Source: Streptomyces filipinensis (GTDB lineage Bacteria; Actinomycetota; Actinomycetes; Streptomycetales; Streptomycetaceae). Taken from it: 64,000 bases of DNA. A model generated the notes under the pieces. That model made no database searches. It saw only the letters and a list, made by a program, of their open reading frames with translations, and was not told where the DNA came from. Shown here piece after piece: positions 1-7,568 of this stretch. The number at the start of each line of letters is the position of its first letter. Within the stretch, counting starts at the first letter, position 1. Location of the stretch: the NCBI RefSeq assembly GCF_014649495.1, contig NZ_BMTD01000015.1:62001-126000 (forward strand). Direction: 5' to 3'. The position numbers and the translations under genes are program-made.

Positions 1-1
1 C

Positions 2-553
2 GTCATCGCCGTCGGCGTGGGCGGAAACACCCTCGGCTTCGCCGACATCCTCATGAAGTGCCCGGAGCTGGGCGGCGAAAGCGACGGCAAGGGCACCCCG
101 TGCAAGGACGCCCTGGGCGCCGGCATCCCTGCCCGGCTGAAGAAGGTGCGCCAGGAATACGACCGGATGCTGCGCGTACTCCATGAGCGCGCCCCACACG
201 CGAAGATCCTGGCCGTCAGTTATCCCACCATCGTCCCCAAGGACACCTCCAAGTGCGGCTTCGGCGACCTGACGAAGTTCGGCACGATCACCCAGGGCGA
301 CCTTGAGTGGCTGCGCAAGGACGTCCTGGAACCCCTCAACAGGGCCATCGACGACTCGACCGGCACCCAGGAAGCCGCCAGCTTCGTCGACCTCTACACC
401 TCCTCCCACAACCACAGCGCCTGCGACGCCAACAAGTGGGTCGAAGGCTTCGTCACCCTCCCTGACCAGCTGTCCTTCGTGCACCCCAACGCCCTCGGCC
501 ATCGCAACGCCGCCGACCACGTCGAAGAAGCGATGCTGAACGCCATCAGCTGA
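2..553 (+). CDS. SGNH/GDSL-family hydrolase, 3' part only
   Basis: The reading frame is open from the first bases, so the N-terminal part, including the GDSL nucleophile block, lies outside the window. The visible part opens with VGVGGNTLGF, matching the SGNH block III Gly-Asn that contributes to the oxyanion hole. It ends with SFVHPNALGH, matching block V with the catalytic His. Between them are KYPT-like and Cys-containing segments typical of secreted Streptomyces SGNH esterases. The likely role is extracellular ester or lipid hydrolysis. The signal peptide cannot be checked. A strong hairpin follows the stop codon. Confidence 0.85.
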   Translation, partial: VIAVGVGGNTLGFADILMKCPELGGESDGKGTPCKDALGAGIPARLKKVRQEYDRMLRVLHERAPHAKILAVSYPTIVPKDTSKCGFGDLTKFGTITQGDLEWLRKDVLEPLNRAIDDSTGTQEAASFVDLYTSSHNHSACDANKWVEGFVTLPDQLSFVHPNALGHRNAADHVEEAMLNAIS

Positions 554-556
554 GCT

Positions 557-590
557 CCCGGCACCCGGCACCCGGCACCCGGCACCCGGC
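557..590. repeat. 7-bp tandem repeat (CCCGGCA)n
   Basis: The unit CCCGGCA is repeated almost five times (four full copies plus CCCGGC) directly after the SGNH hydrolase stop codon. It is non-coding and ends 17 bases before the terminator hairpin. Copy number is probably variable through slippage. Confidence 0.9.
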
Positions 591-606
591 CGACGATCCG
601 ACAGCG

Positions 607-638
607 AACTGGCCTCTGGCACCAGCCAGAGGCCAGTT
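607..638. terminator. Strong hairpin after the SGNH hydrolase gene
   Basis: AACTGGCCTCTGGC and its exact complement GCCAGAGGCCAGTT form a perfect 14-bp stem with a 4-base loop (ACCA). There is no U-tract, which is usual for actinobacterial terminators. It lies 54 bases downstream of the stop codon at 553. Confidence 0.8.
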
Positions 639-801
639 CCGCCTTCCTGGGTGGACGTGTTTTCGACATGAGTTCGGGAGTGACCCGCGGAGCTGCCGCG
701 TGATCGATGTCGATGAAACGTGGGTTCTGGCACAGATCTTGGGGAGCGATCGCGGGGCGGGGAACGGTGTCGTGCGATTGCAGGGGGCGAGCCGGGGCCC
801 G

Positions 802-1218
802 TCAGCGTTCTCGCATTCTGGTCCACCACCAGCCGAACATCGCCAACTCGATGTTGTTGGGTTCGGGCAAGGTGCGGCGCGCGAATTCCTCATCGATGCG
901 CGTGATCAGTCGCCCCAAGTCCCGTCTGGCTCCGGGAGGAAGGTGCAGCATCGCCCGATCCAGGTCATCACGGGCGTCTTCCACCTCTATCCCAGGCGAA
1001 TGGGCCTCAGAGGCGTTCAGATACCGTCCAGGCTGCCTGAAAGCCGACTCGAAGCGAGAGACCGCATGCGCGACCGCGTTGGGCCACATCTCCTCGTCTT
1101 CGACCCGACGGATCGCTGCACGAGTCCGCGCGGAGACACCGCGGACCCTCAGGACCGGATACTGCCATCGTGGCCGCCACCGCTCTGCGCGGATGGCCTT
1201 GGGACGCCTACGCGGCAT
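802..1218 (-). CDS. Hypothetical protein, 138 aa
   Basis: A coherent soluble protein with a basic N-terminus (MPRRRPK). The C-terminal half is helical and contains RRDLGRLITRIDEEFARRT and an aromatic FGWWW near the end. No signal peptide or membrane segment is seen. I do not recognise a named domain. The layout resembles short conserved Streptomyces proteins of unknown function. It sits alone between the SGNH hydrolase and a decayed ISL3 element, with no operon partner. Confidence 0.6.
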   Translation of the reverse strand: MPRRRPKAIRAERWRPRWQYPVLRVRGVSARTRAAIRRVEDEEMWPNAVAHAVSRFESAFRQPGRYLNASEAHSPGIEVEDARDDLDRAMLHLPPGARRDLGRLITRIDEEFARRTLPEPNNIELAMFGWWWTRMRER

Positions 1219-1230
1219 CGCCCTTTCGGA

Positions 1231-1950
1231 TCAACATGAGGCCATCCTGCCACGCCTGGGCACCTGGATGGACCCCCGTCCACACGCTGGCCGCGGTCCC
1301 TCGGCGTAGGCACCGGCCCGGTCCCGGCAGATGATCTCCACGCCGGGATGGCGGATCAGCCAGGCGGCCGGTGGTCCAGCTTCACGGTTCGGAAGCACAT
1401 CGACGACACGACGGTCTTCGACACTGGTCAAGACGGTGCAGTAGGTCTGGCCACGCCGGACCGCGAAGTCGTCGACGCCCAGCACCCGCGGCGTGCTGAA
1501 CCGCGGATCGGGCAATGCCAGGACCCTGCGTAACAAGGTCATTCTTCCCGCGCCGAAGCCCAGCAGGGCAGCCAGCCGGGCGCCGGCCCGCCCGACCAGC
1601 GCCAGCCCCACTCGCTCCAGGGCGTGGGGTGAGCCGCGTGGTCAACCATGCGTACGGGGCGGCCGGCTGGGAGAACGGCTCGGCGAACGTCGGCGCGGGC
1701 GGTCCGCCGACCCGCAGATGAAGCGCTGGGCCGTCAGCCGGATCACAAAGCACTGCTCAGCAAGTGGAAGGTCCTTCAGCCTGCGCTGGTAGCGGTCGTG
1801 GACTCGGTCCGAAAGGCAGCCGCAGTCTGGGCATGCAGCCCCGGCAGCGCGGCCCCCTCGTCTCCGCCTCGACCATGCCGAACGCGGACGTGACCACCTC
1901 GACATCCACGACCGACCGCGGCAGCGGCCGCCAGGTACTGAGGGAGCGTC
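1231..1950 (-). pseudogene. ISL3-family transposase remnant, multiply frameshifted
   Basis: Reading leftward, three frames carry successive pieces of one ISL3 transposase. First comes the zinc-ribbon (CPDCGCLSDRVHDRYQRRL, then RFIC). Next is the start of the DDE domain (VLGVDDFAVRRGQTYCTVL), then EIICRDRAGAYAEG. Frame changes occur near 1860, between about 1640 and 1720, and again before 1300. After AYAEG the similarity stops, so the catalytic C-terminal half is missing. The copy is inactive. Its right end is only approximate because I could not identify terminal inverted repeats. Confidence 0.8.
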
Positions 1951-2238
1951 AACTCAGATCGGCAGACGCCAAGGCGTAGGCGGTCTCACGCGAACCCGTG
2001 TCCTCCCCATCGAACACAGACGTAGCGCTCTGCAACGACTCCCAAGATCTGTGCCGGAACCGAGCAATGACGCCACTTCGTGGGACGGCCCGCAGCCCGT
2101 GCGGGCGGCGGGCCGTCGAGGCGCGGCCTGCAGGTGTCAGAACCCGCCTTTGACCCCTTGATCAAGGCGAATCAGCTGAACGGCTGGTCGTTGAGTGCCT
2201 GGCCAGCCTTTTCAGCCGGCCCTGAGCGGGCCCTTGCG
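1951..2238. other. Intergenic, nothing recognised
   Basis: About 290 bases between the ISL3 remnant and the reductase gene. No convincing reading frame, hairpin or RNA was seen. Confidence 0.5.
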
Positions 2239-2913
2239 TCACCCTCGCCAGAACAGGTGGTGCGTCACCCCGCTCGGGCTGGGCACGACCTCCAGGTGAA
2301 ACCGGTCAAGCAGCTCATCGGGGGACTCCCAGAGTCGTAGTCCGGACCCGAGCTTCACCGGCGAGACCACCACATGCATGGTGTCGACGAGGGCGGCGTC
2401 GAGGAACTGCCGAATCGTGGTGACCCCGCCGCCCAGCCTGACGTCCTTTCCCTGCGCCGCCTCCCGCGCCTGCGCGAGTACCGTGGCCGGGTCGCCGTCG
2501 ACGAAGTGGAACGTGGTGTCGGAGAGCGTGAACGAAGGACGCGCGTGGTGGGTCATGACGAACACCGGGGTGCGGAAAGGGGGTTCGTCCCCCCACCAGC
2601 CGCGCCACTCATCGTCCTGCCAGGGCCCGCGCTGGGGTCCGAACTTGTTGCGTCCCATGATCTCGGCGCCGATGTCGCGTGCGAAGTCTCGCGTGAAGTA
2701 GTCGTCGAGGCCCCGGCTCCCTCCGGGATCCGTGCGCATGGGCCAGCTAGCCGTGGCTCCGGCCCATGCGAACAGCCTCTCGGGATGGTCGAGGCCGAAC
2801 GGTCTCTCGAGACTCTGGTGCTCACCGGCACCGATCCCGTCACTTGAGACGTTGAAATTCATGACTCGCAGCAGTTGATCCACGTGTTCCCTCGTCAGGT
2901 CCTGTCGCGTCAT
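2239..2913 (-). CDS. Dihydrofolate reductase family protein (RibD C-terminal-like)
   Basis: A 224-aa protein of the RibD C-terminal/dihydrofolate-reductase-like fold, an NAD(P)H-dependent reductase fold. Visible family features are the first strand with NVSSDG, a central IGAEIMGRNKF segment, FVMTHHARP, the nucleotide-binding LGGGVTTIRQFLDAALVD, and a C-terminal HHLFWRG. Family members usually begin just before the first strand, so the first 14 residues may be spurious; an internal Met at 2862 is an alternative start but would clip the strand. The substrate is unknown. The gene is a single transcription unit. Confidence 0.85.
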   Translation of the reverse strand: MTRQDLTREHVDQLLRVMNFNVSSDGIGAGEHQSLERPFGLDHPERLFAWAGATASWPMRTDPGGSRGLDDYFTRDFARDIGAEIMGRNKFGPQRGPWQDDEWRGWWGDEPPFRTPVFVMTHHARPSFTLSDTTFHFVDGDPATVLAQAREAAQGKDVRLGGGVTTIRQFLDAALVDTMHVVVSPVKLGSGLRLWESPDELLDRFHLEVVPSPSGVTHHLFWRG

Positions 2914-3103
2914 TGTGTGGCAAGGCGCCGCACATCATGACGTCGAACGGGACGCGGCCGGATCGACAGCGGCCCGCAACTTTTTTTCACTGCGCGGCAA
3001 AGTCTGTTCCTGAAGCCCCAAAGCACGCGCTGGGGGTATCCCCCCTTCGATCATGGGGTTCGCCGGATCGCACTCCGTGAGGGGGCGAAACTAGCGTTCA
3101 GCC

Positions 3104-4285
3104 ATGAGTTCGATTCCGCGAAAGCACCTCGCCATGGCACTTGGTGTCGCTACGCTGCTCACGGCCTGCGGGGCCGCCACCGGCGTCAAGCCCGCCGGGC
3201 CCTCCCCCGTGGAGCGGTTGCGCCAGGACGCCGAGGCGATCCACGCCCTCGGTATCAGCGGTGTGCAAGTCCGCGTGATCGCACCTGACGGTCGACAGTC
3301 GGTCGCCACCAGCGGCACCGCCGACCTGGACACCGGCCGCCCGGTCCCTTCCAACGGCTACTTCCGCATGGCCAGCACGTCCAAGACGCTGGTCGCCACC
3401 GTGGTCCTCCAACTGGAGGCCGAGGGCAGGCTGTCCCTTCACGACACGGTCGACCACTGGCTGCCGGGAGTGGTGCACAACAAGGGCAACGACGGCAGCC
3501 GGGTCACCATCCGCCAACTGCTCCAGCACACCAGCGGCATCCCTGACGGCCTGCCCGGATACACCACGCCCAAGGAGTACTACCAGCAGCGCCACGACGT
3601 CTACGGCCCCGAGGAGCTGGTTGCCCGCGCCGTGGCCCACGCGCCGGACTTCCCGCCCGGCAAGGGCTGGGCGTACTCCAACACCGGCTACGTCCTGCTC
3701 GGCCTGATCATCCAGAAGGCCACCGGTCAATCCGCCCACCAGGAGATCGAAGACCGCATCCTGCGCCCGCTCGGCCTCGACCAGACCCGGTGGATGGGCA
3801 CTTCGCCCACCCTGCCCCAGCCGCACGCCCAGGCCTACCAGCTCTTCGGCCCCCGTTCCCGGGTGGACGTCACCGACCAGATACCGGTGGACCACGAGAG
3901 CCTTTCGTGGGTCACGACCACGCGGGACGAGAACGTCTTCCTCCGCGCGCTGCTCGCGGGCCGCCTGCTACCGACGCGGCAGCTGGCCGAGATGAAGCAG
4001 ACGGTTTCCGTGAACGCGGAGGTCCAACAGCTGTGGCCCGGCGGGCGATACGGGCTCGGCCTGGTCGAACGCCCCCTGAGCTGCGGAGGAACCTACTGGA
4101 GCCACGAGGGCGGGGACGGCGGCTACATCACCCTCAACGGCGTCAGCGACGACGCCGGGCGAAGTGCCGTGGTCTCCATGTCCGAGGCGCGCGGCGACAC
4201 CCCGGAGCACATACTGGCCCAAGAGAAAGCGGCCAGCTCCCTGATCGACCACGCACTGTGCGCCGAGGGCCCCTGGACCCCGTGA
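3104..4285 (+). CDS. Lipoprotein serine hydrolase (beta-lactamase / D-Ala-D-Ala carboxypeptidase family)
   Basis: A 393-aa penicillin-binding-type serine hydrolase. The N-terminus is a lipoprotein signal with lipobox LLTAC (Cys near residue 22), so the enzyme should be membrane-anchored outside the cell. The catalytic SxxK motif is STSK (Ser91, Lys94). The second motif is Y-x-N in YSNTGY (Tyr191), and HEGGDGG (His334) fills the usual KTG/HxG position. These mark class C-like esterases and carboxypeptidases; the substrate may be a peptidoglycan peptide or an ester. The stop codon abuts a decayed IS5 transposase, so the last residues (GPWTP) could have been altered by the insertion. Confidence 0.9.
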   Translation: MSSIPRKHLAMALGVATLLTACGAATGVKPAGPSPVERLRQDAEAIHALGISGVQVRVIAPDGRQSVATSGTADLDTGRPVPSNGYFRMASTSKTLVATVVLQLEAEGRLSLHDTVDHWLPGVVHNKGNDGSRVTIRQLLQHTSGIPDGLPGYTTPKEYYQQRHDVYGPEELVARAVAHAPDFPPGKGWAYSNTGYVLLGLIIQKATGQSAHQEIEDRILRPLGLDQTRWMGTSPTLPQPHAQAYQLFGPRSRVDVTDQIPVDHESLSWVTTTRDENVFLRALLAGRLLPTRQLAEMKQTVSVNAEVQQLWPGGRYGLGLVERPLSCGGTYWSHEGGDGGYITLNGVSDDAGRSAVVSMSEARGDTPEHILAQEKAASSLIDHALCAEGPWTP

Positions 4286-4993
4286 GGTGGGCGCGGATCG
4301 AGCCGTTACTCCAGGACCGGACACCGCAGCGGGGTGGTCGCCGGTGGTGTCACCGCCAGGTGATCGACGCGATTGCCTTCAAGTTCCGGACCGGAACGCA
4401 GTGGTTGCATCTGCCGGAGCGGTATGGCAACGGGCGTGGCGTCTACAACCGGATGCGGATGTGGGCCGTTGACTGCACCTGGGAGCGGGTGTTCACCGCG
4501 CTGATGGCCCAGGCCCGCGCCGATGAAGACCTGGGCTGGGCCGTATCGGTGGACTCTACGATCGTGCGGGCTCACCAGCATGCGGCCGGGGCCCGCGAAA
4601 GGGGGCCCCGGCCGGCGAACCAGTCCCGCCTTCACGGACGTCGTCGGCCACCTGCGCATGCCCCGACGGCGTGGTCGTTCGCGCACGGGGCCGGGCGTGG
4701 TCCTGGCGGACAAGGCCTACTCGTCCCGCGCGATCCGCGCCCACCTGCGCAGACGCGGAATCCGGGCTGTCATACCGGTGCCTGCCGATCAGCGGCGCCA
4801 CCGGGCGACGGGGCAGCCGGGGCGGCAGGCCACCGGCCTTCGACCGCGAGGGTTACAAGCAGCGCAACACCGTCGAGCAATGCATCAACCGCCTGAAGCA
4901 GTGGCGCGGCACGCGACCCGCTACGAGGAGACCGCGGCCATCTATCTGGCCGGACTCCACATTGCTGGCATCTTCCTCTGGTCCGCCCGCTGA
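4286..4993 (+). pseudogene. IS5-family transposase remnant, frameshifted
   Basis: The translation starts in mid-protein (VRWARIEPLLQDRTPQRGG) immediately after the upstream stop. It continues through FKFRTGTQWLHLPERYGNG and the first catalytic region VSVDSTIVRAHQHAAGA. It then shifts frame near 4620 into GVVLADKAYSSRAIRAHLRRRG, shifts again near 4820 into RPPAFDREGYKQRNTVEQ, and once more before the C-terminal YEETAAIYLAGLHIAGIFLW. All catalytic blocks are present but in at least three frames, so no functional protein can be made. Confidence 0.85.
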
Positions 4994-5061
4994 TCCGAAC
5001 TCGGGCCAAGGAGCGGCCGAAAAGTCAGCGCATGCCTGCAGCGGGAACCGCTCGGATGTCC

Positions 5062-5364
5062 TCAGCTCATCAGCTCGGGCGTGAAGTAGTCACGCAATCG
5101 AGCGATCTTCCCCTCGCGGATGCGAAAGATCTGTACCAGCGAGACAGTCACGTCGTCTCCGTCTGCATCGAACACCGTATCGATCTCGGTGATGAACACG
5201 TCGGGATCGGAGGTGGTGTGCAGCACGTACCCGGACTTCTCAAAGTTCGGCGAGCGGTCGCCCTTGACCTGCTGCTCGTAGTACACCGCCATCGCGCTAC
5301 GGATCTCCTCACGCCCCACCAGCCTCCTGGGGAAGGCGGCGCCGGCAGGCATGAGCGCCTCCAC
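5062..5364 (-). CDS. SnoaL-like / NTF2-fold protein, probably 5'-truncated
   Basis: A 100-aa fragment with the C-terminal two-thirds of a SnoaL-like domain: FPRRLVGREEIRSAMAVYYE, then strands through DVFITEIDTVFDADG and VQIFRIREGKIARLRDYF. The FRIREGKI-RDYF ending is diagnostic of this fold, which is used by polyketide cyclases, limonene-epoxide-hydrolase-like enzymes and stress proteins. Family members carry about 30 more N-terminal residues. Upstream the frame is open but has no recognisable first helix and no good ribosome site, so the gene may be a decayed fragment. Confidence 0.6.
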   Translation of the reverse strand: MEALMPAGAAFPRRLVGREEIRSAMAVYYEQQVKGDRSPNFEKSGYVLHTTSDPDVFITEIDTVFDADGDDVTVSLVQIFRIREGKIARLRDYFTPELMS

Positions 5365-5662
5365 TCGCCGCGGCCGGCGTGGGCGACCGTCACGAGCCCA
5401 GGCGGATCCGAATCAGCCGGGCCACACAGAGATACGCCCCCTCCCCCCGCCGCGCCCCAGCCGTCAAGAAGGCGGCAAGCACCCGCGAACGCCTCGCCCG
5501 CTGGGCCAAAGCGGCCGATGCCGGGGATCTGCTCGCTGGAACGTCCCTGCGTGATGCGGCTGCGGGCAGCCATTGCAGTGAAATCTGCAACCTTCCCCCT
5601 GGGGGGCATATGCCAGTGGGGAATGCGTTCAGGTACTGGCAGCCCTCCAAAGGAGAAGAGAA

Positions 5663-6100
5663 GTGGCGAACGACACCTTCGACCCCAACCGGCTTACTTT
5701 CGAAGACGGCGTCAAGAGGATTACGGACGCCATTCGCGCGAGTGGCCTCGAAACGGAAGACCGCATCATCACGTCCAGGGATCCCGGCATGGACGAAGTG
5801 CTGAACCGACTTGTGGTCGACAACGTCCCCTCAGGGTTCAAGAAGTGGCAGTTGCCCTTCTACATGAACTGCCCGACTCAGCTCTACATCACGGTGGCTG
5901 AGCCTGGAGCCAAGGCGCCACCTCACTCACACGACGGAGGGCCTGGCCTGCGCTTCATCGCCACAGGCTCGATTCACTACAACGGACAAGAACTCACCTC
6001 CGGCGACTGGATGTACATCCCCGCAGGGAAGCAGTACTCGTTCGAGGTAGGCCGCCTCGGGGCATGCATCTGTTACTGCTATTGCTGCTCTTGCGCCTGA
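5663..6100 (+). CDS. Cupin with cysteine-rich C-terminal tail (CICYCYCCSCA)
   Basis: A 145-aa protein with GTG start and a strong ribosome site (AAAGGAGAAGAGAA). Residues about 75-135 form a single cupin barrel. PPHSHDGGPG supplies the metal-binding His pair, and later strands contain GSIHYNGQELTSGDWMYIP. The last 13 residues, GACICYCYCCSCA, hold six cysteines in eleven positions, which is most unusual. Local GC is visibly lower than in neighbours, suggesting transfer. A decayed IS5 element begins just past the stop, so the tail could be a truncation product. However, the Cys/Tyr spacing looks designed, for metal binding or as a peptide-like substrate. The function is unknown. Confidence 0.8.
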   Translation: MANDTFDPNRLTFEDGVKRITDAIRASGLETEDRIITSRDPGMDEVLNRLVVDNVPSGFKKWQLPFYMNCPTQLYITVAEPGAKAPPHSHDGGPGLRFIATGSIHYNGQELTSGDWMYIPAGKQYSFEVGRLGACICYCYCCSCA

Positions 6101-6109
6101 TCGGCGCAG

Positions 6110-6419
6110 TCGAACCGGGCTCTTCGTGGAAGCCAGGTGGCCGTGCGCCGGATGAGCCTTTGCGCAGGCGGGCGGCCTGGCCGTCGGGGTTCTTGCGGGG
6201 CCTGCCCGGCCCGATCTTCGGGACTCGGATCTTCTCCACCACCGGCTTGAACTGCGCGCAGCCAGCTCGCTGACCAGGTGTGACGATCAGGGGCAGTAGG
6301 CGGGAGCGGCCATCCGCGCTCAGGTGGAGCTTGATGGTGAACCCGTCGCGCGAGCGGCCCAGGCCCTCACCTCTCCACCGGACGGGCTGGGCCGCGCCCG
6401 TCAGCCACGTGCAGCGCAC
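6110..6419 (-). pseudogene. IS5-family transposase remnant with internal deletion
   Basis: Leftward translation gives WRGEGLGRSRDGFTIKLHLSADGRSRLLPLIVTPGQRAGCAQF and VPKIGPGRPRKNPD. These are the middle of an IS5 transposase, joined directly to LRKGSSGARPPGF from much later in the family sequence. The segment carrying the DKAYSS catalytic block is deleted. Neither end of the gene is present. Confidence 0.75.
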
Positions 6420-6484
6420 GGTGCGGTCAGGCGACCGCGCTCACCGGCAGGTGAGAGTTCTAAGAGAGCATCTCAGTTGGCGAG

Positions 6485-6550
6485 TCAGCCGTCGCAGATG
6501 AGGGTGCGGGTGGTGGCGGCGAAGGCGAGGAATGGTCGGCCGTGACGCAT
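6485..6550 (-). pseudogene. Possible 3' tip of an IS5 transposase
   Basis: The short frame RPFLAFAATTRTLICDG followed by a stop resembles the usual IS5 C-terminus (FLAFA-x-ICYRRL type). Adjacent AGAGCATCTCAGTTGGCGA could be an element end. It lies just left of the histidine phosphatase promoter. The similarity is short, so the call is weak. Confidence 0.35.
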
Positions 6551-6571
6551 GATCAGATATCGTGAGCGGCC

Positions 6572-7159
6572 ATGGGTGAACTGATAGTGATCAGGCATGG
6601 CCAGACTGAATGGAGCCTGTCGGGCCAGCACGCTGGCCGTACCGACGTTCCGCTGACTGACGCGGGTGAGGCCGCGGCGAAGGAGCTCGCTCCGAGGTTG
6701 GCACGACGCCATCTGGTGGCGGTTTTCAGCAGCCCGCTGAGCCGCGCTATGCGGACGGCCGAGCTGGCGGGCCTGGCCGGCGTCCGGCCCGATCCCGATC
6801 TGCTGGAGTGGGACTACGGCGGCTACGAGGGCCTGACCTCGGCGCAGATCCAGGAGATGAAGCCGGGCTGGGACCTGTGGCGGGACGGCGTGATTCCCGG
6901 CGACGACGACCATCCTGGCGAGCAGCTCCAGCAGGTGGCAGCGCGCACGGACGCGGTGCTGGACCGGGTCCGGCCGCTGCTGGAGGAGGGCGATGTCGCG
7001 GTCGTCGCGCATGGTCATCTGGCCCGCGTGCTCACGGTGCGGTGGCTCGGCCTCGACGCCTCCGCCAGCCGACTGCTCGGCCATCCTCATCCAGGCACGC
7101 TGAGCTTCCTGGCCACCGAGGACGGGCAGCCGTTCATCGCCGCCTGGAACGTCCCGTAG
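6572..7159 (+). CDS. Histidine phosphatase family protein (phosphoglycerate-mutase-like)
   Basis: A 195-aa cytosolic enzyme. RHGQTEW at residues 8-14 carries the phospho-accepting His9. FSSPLSRAMRTAEL supplies the second phosphate-binding Arg. WDYGGYEGLT matches the acid/base segment, and VVAHGHLARVL carries the second catalytic His. This set defines the histidine phosphatase clan; the substrate could be a sugar phosphate, a phosphoglycerate or another small phosphoester. It is a single gene between IS fragments, and its frame is intact and full length. Confidence 0.92.
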   Translation: MGELIVIRHGQTEWSLSGQHAGRTDVPLTDAGEAAAKELAPRLARRHLVAVFSSPLSRAMRTAELAGLAGVRPDPDLLEWDYGGYEGLTSAQIQEMKPGWDLWRDGVIPGDDDHPGEQLQQVAARTDAVLDRVRPLLEEGDVAVVAHGHLARVLTVRWLGLDASASRLLGHPHPGTLSFLATEDGQPFIAAWNVP

Positions 7160-7174
7160 CGGCGGTGCGGTGCC

Positions 7175-7510
7175 TCACGCCTGCTGCGAGCGGCGTCGGA
7201 AGCACATGAGCGCCGCGGCGATCCCGCCGAAGGCCGGGAAGTGTTCCGCTTCGCGTTCATAGCGACGGTGCAGGCGGCGACGTCGACCGCACACCCTCCA
7301 GGGCGCCGCGCGCGCCGAGCTCGTCCAGGACCAGCCGGTGGAGCTTGGCCCAGACCCAGGCCCGGCTCCACCCGGCGAACCGCCGGTGTGCCGTTGGTCC
7401 TGACGGGCCAAAGCCCGCTGGTAGTTGGCGCCAGGTACAGCCCGTGGTGGCCACGAACACGATGGCTGCCCACACCTGGGGCGCACCGCCGGCAGCATCC
7501 GTAGCGGCGT
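7175..7510 (-). pseudogene. IS5-family transposase with a large internal deletion
   Basis: Leftward, one frame reads VWAAIVFVATTGCTWRQLP and WAKLHRLVLDELGARGAL, the N-terminal region of an IS5 transposase. A second frame then gives YEREAEHFPAFGGIAAALM, the extreme C-terminus. The DDE core that normally separates them (about 150 residues) is missing. The remnant lies immediately upstream of the sigma/TnsA fusion gene. Confidence 0.8.
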
Positions 7511-7568
7511 GTTGTCAGCGCCAGCAGGCATACTGCCCCCACAAATGCCGGAACCGAGGGGGAGAAAC

